A stretch of 64,000 nucleotides of DNA from Planctomycetota bacterium (GCA_002687715.1 NZBC01000048.1:1-64000); one strand, 5' to 3'. Positions 1 to 10,951 are shown, counted from the first letter of the stretch. Program-made: numbers and translations. Notes: a model not told the origin generated them from the sequence alone.

Positions 1-2459
1 CCGCCGCGGCGCGCAGACGAGTCGTCATCGGACGACTTCTTGGCCTTGGTGAACGTGCGGACCACCTCGCCGTCGCGGTGCAGCACGAGCTCGATCTTGG
101 CTTTGTTCGCCGTCTCCTCGTCGAGGTGATAGGTGAAAGTGACGCCGCTGGGCGGGTTCGTCCCCGCGTTGCGCGGATTCCGACTGCGACCTGACGCGAG
201 CCGGAACGCGCGACGGGGCGGGAAGAAGTGGAAGGCCTGGGTTGCGAGGTCCTCGCGCCAGGTGTGTAACGGCGTCAGGTCGTCGAGGATCCAGAAGCCG
301 CGCCCTTGCGTAGCGGCCACCAGGTCGTCGTCCTTCACCGCGAGGTCCGTGACCGGAACGATGGGCAGCTCGTTCTGGAGACTCTGCCACGACGTGCCGT
401 CATCGAACGACAGGTAGACCCCGCGTTCGGTGCCGGCGTACAACAGGCCCTTGCGCTTCGGGTCGGCGCGGAGCACGCGCGTGAAATGGTGCTCGGCGAT
501 CCCGTTGGTGATCTTGGTCCAGGTCTCGCCGTAGTCGCTCGTCTTGTAGAGATACGGTTTGAAGTCGTCCGACTTGTAACGGGTGCCCGCCACGTACAGC
601 CCGCCCTTCCGGAACGGATCGACGTCCACGCTGTTCACTTGCATCCACTCCGGCCATTCCGGCGTCACGTCCTTCCACGACTCGCCGCCATTCCGAGAGA
701 CCTGAACGAGCCCGTCGTCGGATCCGCACCAGAGGACGCCCGGCTCCAGGTGCGATTCTGCTGCCGCGAAGATCGTGCAGAAGTACTCGACGCTCGTATT
801 GTCCTTGGTGATCGGACCGCCTGACGACTTCTGTTTCGACTTCTCGTCGCGAGTGAGATCGGGACTGATCACCTCCCACGAATGACCGAGATCGCGGCTG
901 CGGAACAGCACCTGCCCGGCGCAGTAGAGCGTGTTCGTGTCGTGCGGTGAGAAGAAGAGAGGGAAGTTCCACTGGAAGCGGTACTTCAGCTTCTCCGCAC
1001 CCCAGCCCATCGGGTTGTCGGGCCAGACGTTGATCGAACGGCTTTCACCGGTGCGGTGGTTCCGCAGCGACAGAAAACCGCCATACGACCCCCCGACCAC
1101 GACGTCGGGATCGTCGGGCTTGGCGACGACGTGTCCGCTTTCACCACCGGCTGTCGACTCCCAATCCCGCACTCCGATGGAGCCTCCGAACGCCGAGCGC
1201 GACCGGATACGCACCGCGGAGTTGTCTTGCTGCCCGCCGAGCAGCCGATATGGAAACGCATTGTCCACCGACACGCGGTACATCTGCGCCGTCGGCTGCG
1301 TGTCCTGCGGCGTCCACGTCTTGCCGCCGTCGAACGAGACATTGGCCCCACCGTCGTTGCTCTGGATCATCCGCATCGGGTCCGCGGGGTCGATCCACAG
1401 GTCGTGGTTGTCCCCGTGCGGGACGGAGATCGACGAAAACGACTTGCCGCCGTCCTTCGACCGCCAGAACCGGACGTTGAGCACGTACACGACGTCTTCG
1501 TCACGGGTGTCGGCGAGGATGCGGGTGTAGTACCAGGCGCGCTGGCGCAGCGAACGTTCGCTGTTGGTCTTGCGCCACGTCTTGCCGCCGTCGCGAGATC
1601 GGAACACGCCGCCCTTCTCGGACTCGATGATCGCGTACACGTTCTCGGAGTTCGACGGCGAGACCGTAATGCCCATGATGCCGAGCGTGCCCTTGGGCAA
1701 CCCGTCGTTGGTGGTCAGCTCCACCCACGTGTCACCGCCGTCGGTCGACTTCCACATCGTCGACCCCTCGCCTCCGCTCTCGAGCGAGTACGGTGTCCGC
1801 AGGATGCGCCAGAACGTCGCGTAGAGCACACGCGGATTCGACGGGTCCATGACGAGGTCCACGCACCCGGCGTGCGGATTGACGAACTTGATCCGCTCCC
1901 AAGTCTCCCCGCCGTCCTTCGTGCGATAGACCCCCCGCTCCTCGTTGGGGCCGAAGAGGTGCCCCATCACCGCTGCGTACGCAAGGTCCGGGTTCTTCGG
2001 ATGGATGCGGATGCGGCTGATGTGCCGCGAGTCCTTCAGGCCAATCGAGGTCCACGTCTTGCCCGCATCCGTCGACCGCCACATGCCGTCGCCGTGGGCG
2101 ACGTTGCCGCGTACGGTCTTTTCCCCGCCACCGACGTACACGACGTTGGGATCCCACTCCGATACCGCGACCGCCCCAATGGACCCACCGAAGAAACCGT
2201 CGGAGAGGTTCTTCCACGATCGTCCGCCATCCTTCGTCTTCCACACCCCGCCACCACAGGCGCCGAAGTAGTACGTGTCGCGATCGCTCGGTACGCCAGC
2301 CACGGCGGCACTACGGCCTCCCCGATACGGCCCGATCTCGCGCCACTTCAGCGCCGAGAGCGCGGTCTCCTGAGCGGCGGTCTCCTGCCCCACGAGCGGC
2401 GCGGTGAGAAGGACGGCGAACGCAAGGACGACGAAGACGCGAGGGTCATTGACGGGCAT
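1..2459 (-). CDS. VPS10/sortilin-like (BNR-repeat) secreted glycosyl-hydrolase-type beta-propeller protein, partial (C-terminus beyond window start)
   Basis: Own translation from ATG at 2459 gives MPVNDPRVFVVLAFAVLLTAPLVGQETAAQETALSALKWREIGPYRGGRSAAVAGVPSDRDTYYFGACGGGVWKTKDGGRSWKNLSDGFFGGSIGAVAVSEWDPNVVYVGGGEKTVRGNVAHGDGMWRSTDAGKTWTSIGLKDSRHI; BNR/Asp-box repeats. Absent from the ORF track because the frame stays open to the window edge. Confidence 0.85.
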   Translation of the reverse strand, partial: MPVNDPRVFVVLAFAVLLTAPLVGQETAAQETALSALKWREIGPYRGGRSAAVAGVPSDRDTYYFGACGGGVWKTKDGGRSWKNLSDGFFGGSIGAVAVSEWDPNVVYVGGGEKTVRGNVAHGDGMWRSTDAGKTWTSIGLKDSRHISRIRIHPKNPDLAYAAVMGHLFGPNEERGVYRTKDGGETWERIKFVNPHAGCVDLVMDPSNPRVLYATFWRILRTPYSLESGGEGSTMWKSTDGGDTWVELTTNDGLPKGTLGIMGITVSPSNSENVYAIIESEKGGVFRSRDGGKTWRKTNSERSLRQRAWYYTRILADTRDEDVVYVLNVRFWRSKDGGKSFSSISVPHGDNHDLWIDPADPMRMIQSNDGGANVSFDGGKTWTPQDTQPTAQMYRVSVDNAFPYRLLGGQQDNSAVRIRSRSAFGGSIGVRDWESTAGGESGHVVAKPDDPDVVVGGSYGGFLSLRNHRTGESRSINVWPDNPMGWGAEKLKYRFQWNFPLFFSPHDTNTLYCAGQVLFRSRDLGHSWEVISPDLTRDEKSKQKSSGGPITKDNTSVEYFCTIFAAAESHLEPGVLWCGSDDGLVQVSRNGGESWKDVTPEWPEWMQVNSVDVDPFRKGGLYVAGTRYKSDDFKPYLYKTSDYGETWTKITNGIAEHHFTRVLRADPKRKGLLYAGTERGVYLSFDDGTSWQSLQNELPIVPVTDLAVKDDDLVAATQGRGFWILDDLTPLHTWREDLATQAFHFFPPRRAFRLASGRSRNPRNAGTNPPSGVTFTYHLDEETANKAKIELVLHRDGEVVRTFTKAKKSSDDDSSARRG

Positions 2460-2565
2460 CGGAGATTCTCCCGAGGACGGTGGGCGCGGCCGGAGGCGGC
2501 GCGTTCCAGAGTCGGGGATTGTAGCCCCGTGGACCCGTCGCGGCTCCCCGGTACGATGTCGTCCC

Positions 2566-2895
2566 ATGGCATCCCGCGTCGTACTGCGGTTCTACAACCG
2601 CGAGGACCCCGAGAAGCGGGTCTTCATGGCCGAACTCGAAGGCGAGTCCCTCGTCATCGGCCGCGCGAAGGGCTGCCACCTCCCCCTCGACGACGACGAT
2701 GTCTCCCGGGAGCACGCCCAGCTCGATCGCGTCGGCGGCTTCTGGTTCGTCTCGGACCTCGAGAGCACCAACGGTGTGGTCGTCGAAGGACAACGCGTCC
2801 GCCGCGCGAAGCTCGGCCACGGGTCCAAGTTCCGGGTCGGCGACACGGTCATCGAGATCCGCGACCGTACCGCGGGTCTGGGTCGGGGGCGTTAG
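2566..2895 (+). CDS. FHA domain protein
   Basis: MASRVVLRFYNREDPEKRVFMAELEGESLVIGRAKGCHLPLDDDDVSREHAQLDRVGGFWFVSDLESTNGVVVEGQRV: canonical FHA GR..S.H...STNG pattern; start internal to track ORF 2404..2895. Confidence 0.85.
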   Translation: MASRVVLRFYNREDPEKRVFMAELEGESLVIGRAKGCHLPLDDDDVSREHAQLDRVGGFWFVSDLESTNGVVVEGQRVRRAKLGHGSKFRVGDTVIEIRDRTAGLGRGR

Positions 2896-2920
2896 CTGGA
2901 AGCCTGAGCGGAAGAGCAGA

Positions 2921-2984
2921 GGAGAACCCAGGAACCGAAGAACCAGATCGGATCTGTTTCTGCTCCTGGGTCCCTGGGTTCTCC
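2921..2984. repeat. Intergenic inverted repeat (perfect 12-bp arms GGAGAACCCAGG / CCTGGGTTCTCC) between convergent genes
   Basis: Arms at 2921-2932 and 2973-2984; lies between the FHA gene (+) and DUF1501 gene (-). Confidence 0.6.
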
Positions 2985-3032
2985 TTGACCTCTCTGTTTC
3001 TCCTATTGCCTGGCCGCTCCTCGCCCGCTGGA

Positions 3033-4496
3033 TCAGGCCAGCAACTCGTGACGGACCCGGGGCCAGTCCGCCGGTCCAATGAGGCGCCGCCGGAGGCCCT
3101 GGTAGGAATAGCTGCGCCGGTGCGGGTCCAAACCGAGTTGCCAGAGGATCGTGGCCTGGAGGTCGCGAACGTGTACGGGGTCCTGGTGAACCGTGTAGCC
3201 GAGCGGGTCGGTCTCACCGAACACCGAGCCGGCCCTTGCACCGCCGCCAGCCATCCAGATCGTGAAGCAATCGGGGTGGTGGTCGCGCCCGAGAAAGCGG
3301 GATCCGTTGCGCTTCTCATTCATCGAGGTGCGGCCGAACTCGCCACCCCAGACCACCAGCGTCGAGTCGAGGAGTCCGCGACGGCGGAGATCTTTCAGCA
3401 ACGCCGCGATGGGGCGATCGGTCTGCCGACACTTCATGGGGAACTGAGTCATGAGGTCGTCGTGCTTGCCGGTCCCGTGGATGTCCCACCCCCAGTCGTA
3501 GAGCTGCACGAACCGGACGCCCCGCTCGACCAGTCGGCGAGCGAGAAGACAGTGGTTCGCGAACGATGGCTTGCCCGGGTCGGCACCGTAGAGCTCGCGA
3601 ACCTCCGCGGGTTCCCTGCGGATGTCCATCACCTCGGGGACTGACTCCTGCATGCGAAACGCCAGCTCGTACTGGTTGATACGCGAACGGACCTCGGGGT
3701 CGCCCGTCCGCACCTCTTCGATTTCGTTGAGCTTGCGCAGCGCGTCGAGGCTGCGTCGGCGCGACTCGCGGCTCATGCCGCGTGGGTTCGAGAGGTAGAA
3801 GACCGGGTCGCCGAAGCCGCGGATCTGCGTCGCCTGGAAGTGCGAGGGCAGGAACCCCGAGCTCCACAACGTCTTCCCCCCCGACGGATCAGTGCCGCCG
3901 GAGATCATCACGACGTAGCCGGGCAGGTCCGAGTTCTCGGTGCCGAGGCCGTACGTCGCCCATGCGCCCATCGACGCGTGACCGAACAGATTCGAACCCG
4001 TGTGCAGGAGGAGCTGCGCCGGCGCGTGGTTGAACTCGTCGGTCTTCATCGACCGGATGACGCAGAGCTCGTCGGCCACCGTCGCGAGATGGGGCAGGAG
4101 CTCGGTCATGGCCAGACCGCTCTCCCCAGCACGCACGACACCGTGCGGTGAGCCGAGCAGAGTCGGATGTCCCTTGATGAACGCCAGCCGCCGACCCTCG
4201 ATGAAGTGCTTGGGGCAGAGCTGCCCGTCGCGCGCGTTCAACTCCGGCTTGGGGTCGAACGTGTCGTGCGGTGGCGGTGACCCCGCCATGTGGAGGTAGA
4301 TGACACTCCGGGCGCGCGCAGGGTGATGCGGGACCCGGGGCGCGAGCGGGTCCGAGGCGACTGACTGCGCGACTCCGTCGTCCGCGAGCAGAGTCGACAA
4401 CGCAAGACCACCCAGCGACAGCGAGCCGCACCGGCCGAGGAAGTCGCGGCGGGAACACTGTTCTGCGCGGGCACGAATCGGGTCTTGCGTACTCAT
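3033..4496 (-). CDS. DUF1501 domain protein with Tat signal
   Basis: [37 protein letters not shown] twin-arginine leader; ...SVIYLHMAGSPPPHDTFDPKPELN...VWGGEFGRTSMNEKRNGSRFLGRDHHPDCFTIWMAGGG is typical DUF1501. ATGA overlap with upstream gene. Confidence 0.9.
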   Translation of the reverse strand: MSTQDPIRARAEQCSRRDFLGRCGSLSLGGLALSTLLADDGVAQSVASDPLAPRVPHHPARARSVIYLHMAGSPPPHDTFDPKPELNARDGQLCPKHFIEGRRLAFIKGHPTLLGSPHGVVRAGESGLAMTELLPHLATVADELCVIRSMKTDEFNHAPAQLLLHTGSNLFGHASMGAWATYGLGTENSDLPGYVVMISGGTDPSGGKTLWSSGFLPSHFQATQIRGFGDPVFYLSNPRGMSRESRRRSLDALRKLNEIEEVRTGDPEVRSRINQYELAFRMQESVPEVMDIRREPAEVRELYGADPGKPSFANHCLLARRLVERGVRFVQLYDWGWDIHGTGKHDDLMTQFPMKCRQTDRPIAALLKDLRRRGLLDSTLVVWGGEFGRTSMNEKRNGSRFLGRDHHPDCFTIWMAGGGARAGSVFGETDPLGYTVHQDPVHVRDLQATILWQLGLDPHRRSYSYQGLRRRLIGPADWPRVRHELLA

Positions 4497-7400
4497 CCCT
4501 GCACCAACATGGCATCGAGGTTCAGCAACACGTTCGCCACGACGGTCCACGCCGCGAGCTCCGCGGGATCCATGCCCTTCGGGAGCGGACCAAGCGGGTC
4601 GGTGGCGAGCTTCTGGGCTTCATCGCGGCGGGTGCGGTACCACGCCCGCTCGGACTCGAGCAGCTCCAGCAGAACGTCGACCTGGGCAGCTTGAGGTGGC
4701 CGCTGCAGACAGAGCTCTAGAGCGAACCGCAGGCGACTGAGATCGCGGCGACCTCCTTCGCGAACGATGCGTCGACCGAGAGCCTGCGCTGCTTCGACGT
4801 AGGTCGGGTCGTTCATCGTCGCGAGCGCCTGCAGCGGTGTGTTCGTCCGAATGCGTCGAACAGTGCACACCTCGCGACTCGGCATGTCGAACATCGCGAG
4901 CGACGGATGCGGCGACGTCCGGCGGAGGAACGTGTAGAGCCCGCGACGCCACCGGTCTTCGCCCATCGACGTCGGCCACTTGCGATCGCCACCGTTGAAC
5001 GCGGCCCGCCAGAGTCCCTTCGGCTGCGGCGGAAACACCGACGGACCGCCGATCTTCTTGGACAACAGCCCGGACACCGCGAGCGCCTGGTCGCGCACGG
5101 TCTCCGCTTCCAGCCGGAACCGAGGTCCGCGGGCGAGGAGACGATTGCGCGGATCGACGGTCGCTGACGGCCCCTTCACCGTGGCGTCCTGACGATACGT
5201 CGCCGACCGCACGATCAGTCGGAGCATCGCCTTCACGTCCCAGCCCGACTCGACGAAGCGCACCGCGAGCCAGTCGAGCAGCTCCGGATGGGACGGGGGT
5301 GCTCCCTGCGATCCGAAGTTCTCCTCCGTCTCGACGAGTCCGGTTCCGAAGAGCATCGCCCACAATCGGTTCACCATCACGCGCGCGGTGAGCGGATGAT
5401 CGCCGGAGACGAGCCACTGCGCGAGCGCGAGCCGATCCATATCCGCACCGTCCGGCGCCTTCGAGAACGCTGCGGGCAGGCCGGCAGTGACCACCTGGCC
5501 ACGGATGAGGAAGTTCCCCTTCACCATCAGGTGGGTCGTACGGCGCCGACCCTGCGGCAGCTCCTGCATGACCGGTGTGGTCGCGACCTTGATCGCGTCC
5601 CGTTCGCGCTGTTTCGCCTCGATCCGGCGCTGGAGGGCTTCGAGCTTCGGATCGATGGAACGCCAGTACTCCGTGATACGCGCGCGTTGGTGCTGCGTCC
5701 GCTTCGACGCATCGACCACAAGGACCTCGGCCACGTCCGCCGGCAACTCGCGCACCGGCGGGGACTCCGCCGTCACGGCCACCCGGAACCGGCCGAGCGT
5801 GTGTCGGGTCCCGTAGCGCTGGTGGAGCTTCAACACGATCCGCGACCCGGCGCCGGAGAACGGGGTCGCGACCTCGAACACGGCCGCATGCCGTCGGCCG
5901 GTATTCGGAGACAGCGCCCAACCCGACTTCGCGCCGCGGTCTGCATCGATCGCAAGCCCGACGCCGAATCGATCCTGTGAGAACGTCGCCGATGCCGCGC
6001 GGAGCGGCACGGTCGCTGCCATCCTCGAGAGATCGAGCTTGCGCTGCGGCCTCGGCGGAGGCCCCAGCCCGGTCTGGAACACGACGTTGCGCTCACCGTC
6101 CAGCACCTTCACGACGCAGCGCTCGAGCCGCGTCTCCAGGTCGCCGTCGGTGCGGTTCCACAACGTGACGTCGGTGATCGAATGGAGGTCACCGAGGTCC
6201 ACCTCCCACCACGGGTCGCGTTCGGTGCGGGTGTGAGTGACGGACTTCTGCTCGTAAACGCCGCTGGTGTTCCCATCGACCGCGTACTTCGCCGGCCCTG
6301 CGTAGTCGGTGCTCGACTGGCGTGCGGGCCGACCCCGGGCGACGTTCTTGCCCCGGGCCGCGACCTCGACCTCGGCCAGCGACAGGATGCGGCCGGGGCC
6401 CGAAAGCTCGACGCGCACGTACCGCCCACGAACACGGCGGGGCGCCACCGGCTCCAACCACACCTCGACTTCGTTGAGCACGATGTTGCCGTTGCCGCGG
6501 CCCGGTCCGCCGTTGGGCAGCGCCGGGTCGGGCAGCGCCTCGATCCGTACGCCGGTGATCTGCGGGAGGTCAGTCAGCGTCTTGATCGTGTAGGTCGCGG
6601 TGTCCGGAGACGGCCCCACCGCAGCGATGACGCCGGTGCCATCCGCTACGAGCTTTCCTCCGCCGGTGGAAACCGCGGACTCGACCTGCGGGATGACCCA
6701 ACGGTGGCCCGCCGCCGCGCGTCGCTCCCAGGCGCGCTGCCGATCCGGGCCGCCCGCGGCAAGGCGGCCCATCCGCCGCTCCAACTCCGCGATCTCCCGG
6801 TCGAAGACGGACCGCTTCTCGACCTCCTCCGCGGTGGGGGTCGGGAGACGCGGCGCGTCATTGGGCAGATCGCGATCGACCGTTTGGTTGAACACCGCGA
6901 ACAGCCGGTAGTACTCCTCCTGCGAGACCGGATCGAACTTGTGGTTGTGGCACTGCGCGCAGCCGAGCGTCAGCCCCATCCACACCTGTCCCGTCGTGTT
7001 CACCCGGTCCTTCACCGCGGCGACGCGGAACTCCTCGTCGTCGGTGCCGCCCTCGGTGTTCGTCATCGTGTTGCGGTGGAACGCCGTCGCGAGCTTCTGC
7101 GACATGGTGGCGTCCGGCAGGAGATCGCCGCCGAGCTGCTCGACGGTAAAGCGGTCGTAGGGCTGGTTGCGGTTGAACGCATCGATCACCCAGTCGCGCC
7201 AACGCCAGATCTTCCGCAACGGGTCGGACGCATATCCGTTCGAATCGGCATAGCGTGCGAGGTCGAGCCAGAGCCGTGCCATCCGCTCCCCGTACGCAGG
7301 TGAAGCCAGCAGCCGATCAACCGCCTTCTCATACCAGCCCGAAGAGCGGTCGTTCGCGAACGCGCGCATCTCTTCGAGCGTCGGCGGAAGGCCGTTCAGG

Positions 7401-7999
7401 TCTAGAGTGAGCCGGCGAAGCAGCGCGTAGCGGTCGGCCTCTGCCGCGGGTTGCAACCCCTCGCGCTCTTGCCGAGCCCGCACGTAGCGGTCGATGGGCG
7501 TCCGCACCCACGCCACCGCGGCAACCGCAGGCGGCGCCCGCGGCTCGGGCTTGACGAACGCCCAGTGCTTCGCCCACGGCGCTCCGGCGTCAATCCATGC
7601 GCCGAGTCGCGTGATCTCACCGGGCTTGAGCTCGTGCGCAGAATCGCCAGGCGGCATCCGACGCTTCGGATCGTCTGCCGTGATCCGTCGCCACAGGGCG
7701 CTCGCCGCACGATCCCCCGGGACCACGGCGCGTCGCCCGCTCCGAAGCTCCGCGGTCGCGCCCGTTCGCGTGTCCAGCCGCAGCCCCGCCTGGCGGTCCT
7801 CCTCATCCGGCCCGTGACACGCGAAGCAGTTGCGCGACAGGATCGACCGGATCTCGCGCGCGAGGTCCGGGTTCGTCAAACGGGGCCCGGTCGGACAACC
7901 CGCGACCAAACCGTCCGGCACGACCTCCACCGCCGCACCCGGGATCAGGGTCAGCGCGGCGCACCCGACGAGAACCAGCGAAAGAGGAAGTCGAAGCAT
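4493..7999 (-). CDS. PSCyt1 cytochrome c / DUF1549 / DUF1553 protein with discoidin-like insert
   Basis: CXXCH motifs CFACH and CAQCH; '[44 protein letters not shown]' (DUF1549) and '[25 protein letters not shown]' (DUF1553); internal F5/8-C-like '[25 protein letters not shown]...WWEVDLG'. Confidence 0.9.
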   Translation of the reverse strand: MLRLPLSLVLVGCAALTLIPGAAVEVVPDGLVAGCPTGPRLTNPDLAREIRSILSRNCFACHGPDEEDRQAGLRLDTRTGATAELRSGRRAVVPGDRAASALWRRITADDPKRRMPPGDSAHELKPGEITRLGAWIDAGAPWAKHWAFVKPEPRAPPAVAAVAWVRTPIDRYVRARQEREGLQPAAEADRYALLRRLTLDLNGLPPTLEEMRAFANDRSSGWYEKAVDRLLASPAYGERMARLWLDLARYADSNGYASDPLRKIWRWRDWVIDAFNRNQPYDRFTVEQLGGDLLPDATMSQKLATAFHRNTMTNTEGGTDDEEFRVAAVKDRVNTTGQVWMGLTLGCAQCHNHKFDPVSQEEYYRLFAVFNQTVDRDLPNDAPRLPTPTAEEVEKRSVFDREIAELERRMGRLAAGGPDRQRAWERRAAAGHRWVIPQVESAVSTGGGKLVADGTGVIAAVGPSPDTATYTIKTLTDLPQITGVRIEALPDPALPNGGPGRGNGNIVLNEVEVWLEPVAPRRVRGRYVRVELSGPGRILSLAEVEVAARGKNVARGRPARQSSTDYAGPAKYAVDGNTSGVYEQKSVTHTRTERDPWWEVDLGDLHSITDVTLWNRTDGDLETRLERCVVKVLDGERNVVFQTGLGPPPRPQRKLDLSRMAATVPLRAASATFSQDRFGVGLAIDADRGAKSGWALSPNTGRRHAAVFEVATPFSGAGSRIVLKLHQRYGTRHTLGRFRVAVTAESPPVRELPADVAEVLVVDASKRTQHQRARITEYWRSIDPKLEALQRRIEAKQRERDAIKVATTPVMQELPQGRRRTTHLMVKGNFLIRGQVVTAGLPAAFSKAPDGADMDRLALAQWLVSGDHPLTARVMVNRLWAMLFGTGLVETEENFGSQGAPPSHPELLDWLAVRFVESGWDVKAMLRLIVRSATYRQDATVKGPSATVDPRNRLLARGPRFRLEAETVRDQALAVSGLLSKKIGGPSVFPPQPKGLWRAAFNGGDRKWPTSMGEDRWRRGLYTFLRRTSPHPSLAMFDMPSREVCTVRRIRTNTPLQALATMNDPTYVEAAQALGRRIVREGGRRDLSRLRFALELCLQRPPQAAQVDVLLELLESERAWYRTRRDEAQKLATDPLGPLPKGMDPAELAAWTVVANVLLNLDAMLVQG

Positions 8000-8025
8000 C
8001 ACGACGAAGGAAGCATCACAACGAA

Positions 8026-8052
8026 GGAGTGCCTGATGGTAGCAGGCACTCC
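8026..8052 (-). terminator. Hairpin (10-bp perfect stem GGAGTGCCTG/CAGGCACTCC, 7-nt loop)
   Basis: Direct inspection; downstream of the minus-strand gene ending at 8084. Confidence 0.5.
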
Positions 8053-8083
8053 CACCTCAGTCGGCGGCATCGACCGGGCACCG

Positions 8084-9220
8084 CTACTGGAGCGTCACCT
8101 CGGCCAGCTGCGTGGCCGCCCATCCGCCGGATACGGGTTCGAACGCAACGGCGGCGATACGGATGACGGTGCCGGACAGCGCCGGACCGGGGTGATTGAG
8201 GAAGATGTTGTCAGCGCGGACGTAGCCGACGACCGGAGCGTTGCCCTGGATGGGCGCGGCCACAGTGAGGCCGCCATTGTTGGTGAGCGCTCCGAAGGCG
8301 GCGTTGGTGAGCGACGCGACGACGAGCGGATCCGCGATCGTCAGGGGAACGACGTTCCCGCCCGGCAGGGGCGTGACGCCGACCTGGACACCCGCCATCA
8401 GCGCATAGCTGTGCGGGTTGGGCGCCACGAAAGGAATGGGCAACTGATTACGGAAGACGCACCAGGCTTCGAGGCTGCCGCCGACCGGTACCGTCCGGCC
8501 GCCGGGGAAGTGGACAGTGGCCTCGCCGGTAGCGAACTCCTGGATGCCTTGACGACGCACCTGGACACCACTGGCGGGGTCGACCCACGTCGTCTGCACC
8601 CGATACGGTGCGGCCGGTAGACCCGCCGTAGGTAGCGGTACGGTCAGGCGCCCGGCGGCGGGCACGGTCAGGCCGGCCAGGAGGCTGGTCCCGATCACCG
8701 GACCTCCACCGAGCGGCAACACCTCGACGCGATCGCCCGGGACGAATGTGTGCGGTGCCCCCGACACGTTCAGGAAGATCCACTGATCGACGATTCCGAC
8801 GTTGATCTCGAGCGGATTCGGCCGGTAGATCGCGTCCGGGTACGCATGAAGCGTGGGGAAGTTCGCCGACGGCGCGCCGACGTCCAAGCGCAGGCAAGCT
8901 CCGTTGCCCACCCGGTTGTAGAGCAGGTAGCTTCCGGCCGACCCAGGTCCCGTTGCCGGGAGAGTCATGCTCTGCGTGAGGATGCCGCCCACCATCAGCG
9001 ATGAGACTGTGTCGGTCGTCGCGGGGAAGCGAGGGAATGTCCGCTCGCCGTCGCGATGGAGAAGAATGGTCTCCCCCGTGCCGTAGAACACCGAACCACC
9101 TGACGTGTTGTTCAGCACAATGGTGATCGTCCCGCCCGCCGGTACGGGGTTCTGCGAAACGGTGAGCGTCTGCGCCTGGATTGACAAGGCAAACAGCCCG
9201 AGCAGTGTGAGGTTCCTCAT
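8084..9220 (-). CDS. Secreted hypothetical protein
   Basis: MRNLTLLGLFALSIQAQTLTVSQNPVPAGGTITIVLNNTSGGSVFYGTGE: signal peptide and beta-rich body; no family recognised. Confidence 0.7.
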   Translation of the reverse strand: MRNLTLLGLFALSIQAQTLTVSQNPVPAGGTITIVLNNTSGGSVFYGTGETILLHRDGERTFPRFPATTDTVSSLMVGGILTQSMTLPATGPGSAGSYLLYNRVGNGACLRLDVGAPSANFPTLHAYPDAIYRPNPLEINVGIVDQWIFLNVSGAPHTFVPGDRVEVLPLGGGPVIGTSLLAGLTVPAAGRLTVPLPTAGLPAAPYRVQTTWVDPASGVQVRRQGIQEFATGEATVHFPGGRTVPVGGSLEAWCVFRNQLPIPFVAPNPHSYALMAGVQVGVTPLPGGNVVPLTIADPLVVASLTNAAFGALTNNGGLTVAAPIQGNAPVVGYVRADNIFLNHPGPALSGTVIRIAAVAFEPVSGGWAATQLAEVTLQ

Positions 9221-9361
9221 GGGTCGCCTGAGTTGGTCTCGAGAAGGCCTGCGCGGGATGGCAGGCTGGTTCACCGCTCACCAGCCTACCTTGCGGTGCC
9301 CTGATGTGGTCACCCGCTTCGGCGATTCCGGGCAGCCCGCGGGCCCTCGCGCCGACTCATC

Positions 9362-10774
9362 CTAGCCACCGAGTTTGTCGATCAAGGTCAGGACGCAGAA
9401 CCACCCGAAGAACGCGCACGCACCGCCCAGCACGACCAGACGCACCGGGTGCGGACGCAACTCGCCGCGGAAGGCCCGGAGGTTCATCACGAGGAGCAGG
9501 GCGGAGTAGAGGCACATCACGAAGCCGTTGAGCGTCGCCGCCATCACCAACAAGGCGAGCGGCTTGTCGAAGCCCAGGAGCAGCACGACGATGCCGAACC
9601 CGATGAGCGTCCACAGCGTGACGAAGTAGATCCGGGACAGCGGCACCGCCTCGAGACCGCGGGACCAGGTCGCCTTGGCCGCGTCGGCCGCCACCCGCGA
9701 CACGGCGTCCAGCAGCGCGAACTCGGTCGAGAACAGGACGAGCACTCCACCCCACAGGAACGCGTGACGCGCCCATGCCCCGAAGCGCTCCTCCAGCACG
9801 CGTCCTTGTTCGTGGATGAACGAGAACCCTTCACCGATATCGGCGCCCGTACCGAGCAACGCCCGCGCCACGAGCGAGAACAGGCACAGCGAAACGAGGC
9901 ACAACAGGAAGAACGAGAAGAAGTGCTCCAGGTTGGTCCGCCGCCACCACGTCCGCCAGCGCACGAGCTCCGACTCCGATCCCTCGAACACCGCACCCAC
10001 GAGGCCGCCGTCCTCCGGCTTTCCGGTCAACGGGCTCGTGATGCGTCCGACCCACCGTCCCATCCCATAGCCCTTGTCGCGAATGTAGCTCGACTGGGCG
10101 AGATTCAACGCCCCGCCCGCGCCCGCGAACGCCACCGCACCGAACAACGTCGGCATGTGGACCCCGTCCGGGATGTTCCCGAACTGCACCGCGCCCGCGA
10201 ACATCTCACGCACGTGCGCCATCTCGACGACCTGCCACGCGATCACGACGACGATCGCGAAGATCGACGCAACGAGGATCATCGAGAGCATCTCGACAGT
10301 GCGGTAGACCACGGGCCCCAGCGACAAGGCGATCCCCGCGAGGACGAGGCCGCCGATCGCGACGGGCACGATCGCGGGCTTCTCGCCACCCGTCTCCGCG
10401 ACCAGCAGCTCAGCCGCGCCCGTCGCCCACCCGGGCCAGATCCAGGGCAACGTCGCGCAGAAGAGGAACACGGGACCGAACACCCGGTGCATCCGGAAGA
10501 ACCCGGTGACCGCGCTCTCCCCGGTCGCCAACGTCCACCGCTCGATCTCCATGTTGATGAAGAACTGCACGGTGACCCCGATCCAGCATGCCCAGAACAA
10601 GGCGAAGCCATGGGTCACCGTCAGCTGCGGCCACATCACGAACTCTCCGGAGCCGACTGCGAGCCCGGCGAGGATGATGCTCGGTCCGATCATGCGCCGC
10701 AGCGAAATGGGCGCGGGCAACTCCCGCACCGGAGGCGCGGGGAGGTGGCGATCCGGAATCCTGGGAGTCGGCAT
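9362..10774 (-). CDS. Nramp family divalent metal transporter-like membrane protein
   Basis: Multi-TM; 'IGPSIILAGLAVGSGEFVMWPQLTVTHGFALFWACWIGVTVQFFINMEIERWTLATGESA' resembles Nramp-family N-terminus. Confidence 0.75.
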   Translation of the reverse strand: MPTPRIPDRHLPAPPVRELPAPISLRRMIGPSIILAGLAVGSGEFVMWPQLTVTHGFALFWACWIGVTVQFFINMEIERWTLATGESAVTGFFRMHRVFGPVFLFCATLPWIWPGWATGAAELLVAETGGEKPAIVPVAIGGLVLAGIALSLGPVVYRTVEMLSMILVASIFAIVVVIAWQVVEMAHVREMFAGAVQFGNIPDGVHMPTLFGAVAFAGAGGALNLAQSSYIRDKGYGMGRWVGRITSPLTGKPEDGGLVGAVFEGSESELVRWRTWWRRTNLEHFFSFFLLCLVSLCLFSLVARALLGTGADIGEGFSFIHEQGRVLEERFGAWARHAFLWGGVLVLFSTEFALLDAVSRVAADAAKATWSRGLEAVPLSRIYFVTLWTLIGFGIVVLLLGFDKPLALLVMAATLNGFVMCLYSALLLVMNLRAFRGELRPHPVRLVVLGGACAFFGWFCVLTLIDKLGG

Positions 10775-10824
10775 GCCCGGTGTCTATCCGATCGCAAATC
10801 GGGGCGCCAGCGATCTTCCGGGGG

Positions 10825-10940
10825 CGCGGACCTCCAGAGCGTGTGAAGCAACTTGCTCCGGCGGGAGCGCGGACCTCCAGGTCCGCTCTGGCGGCGAAGC
10901 CGGATCCGGACTCAGGCCGGACCTGGAGGTCCACGCTCCC
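10825..10940. repeat. Dispersed palindromic element, copy A (inverted repeat around GGACCTCCAGGTCC core)
   Basis: GGGAGCGCGGACCTCCAGGTCCGC (10863-10886) and CCGGACCTGGAGGTCCACGCTCCC (10917-10940), loop contains GGCGGCGAAGCCGGATCCGGA; an additional partial unit begins near 10825. Confidence 0.8.
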
Positions 10941-10951
10941 GGGACCCGGCG

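Noticed and set aside
1056-3644. 862-aa plus-strand ORF
   Set aside because: Antisense shadow of the VPS10-like and DUF1501 genes; His/Arg-rich low-information translation with no domain logic.
9449-10846. 465-aa plus-strand ORF
   Set aside because: Antisense to the Nramp-like transporter; extreme Glu/Arg/His composition.
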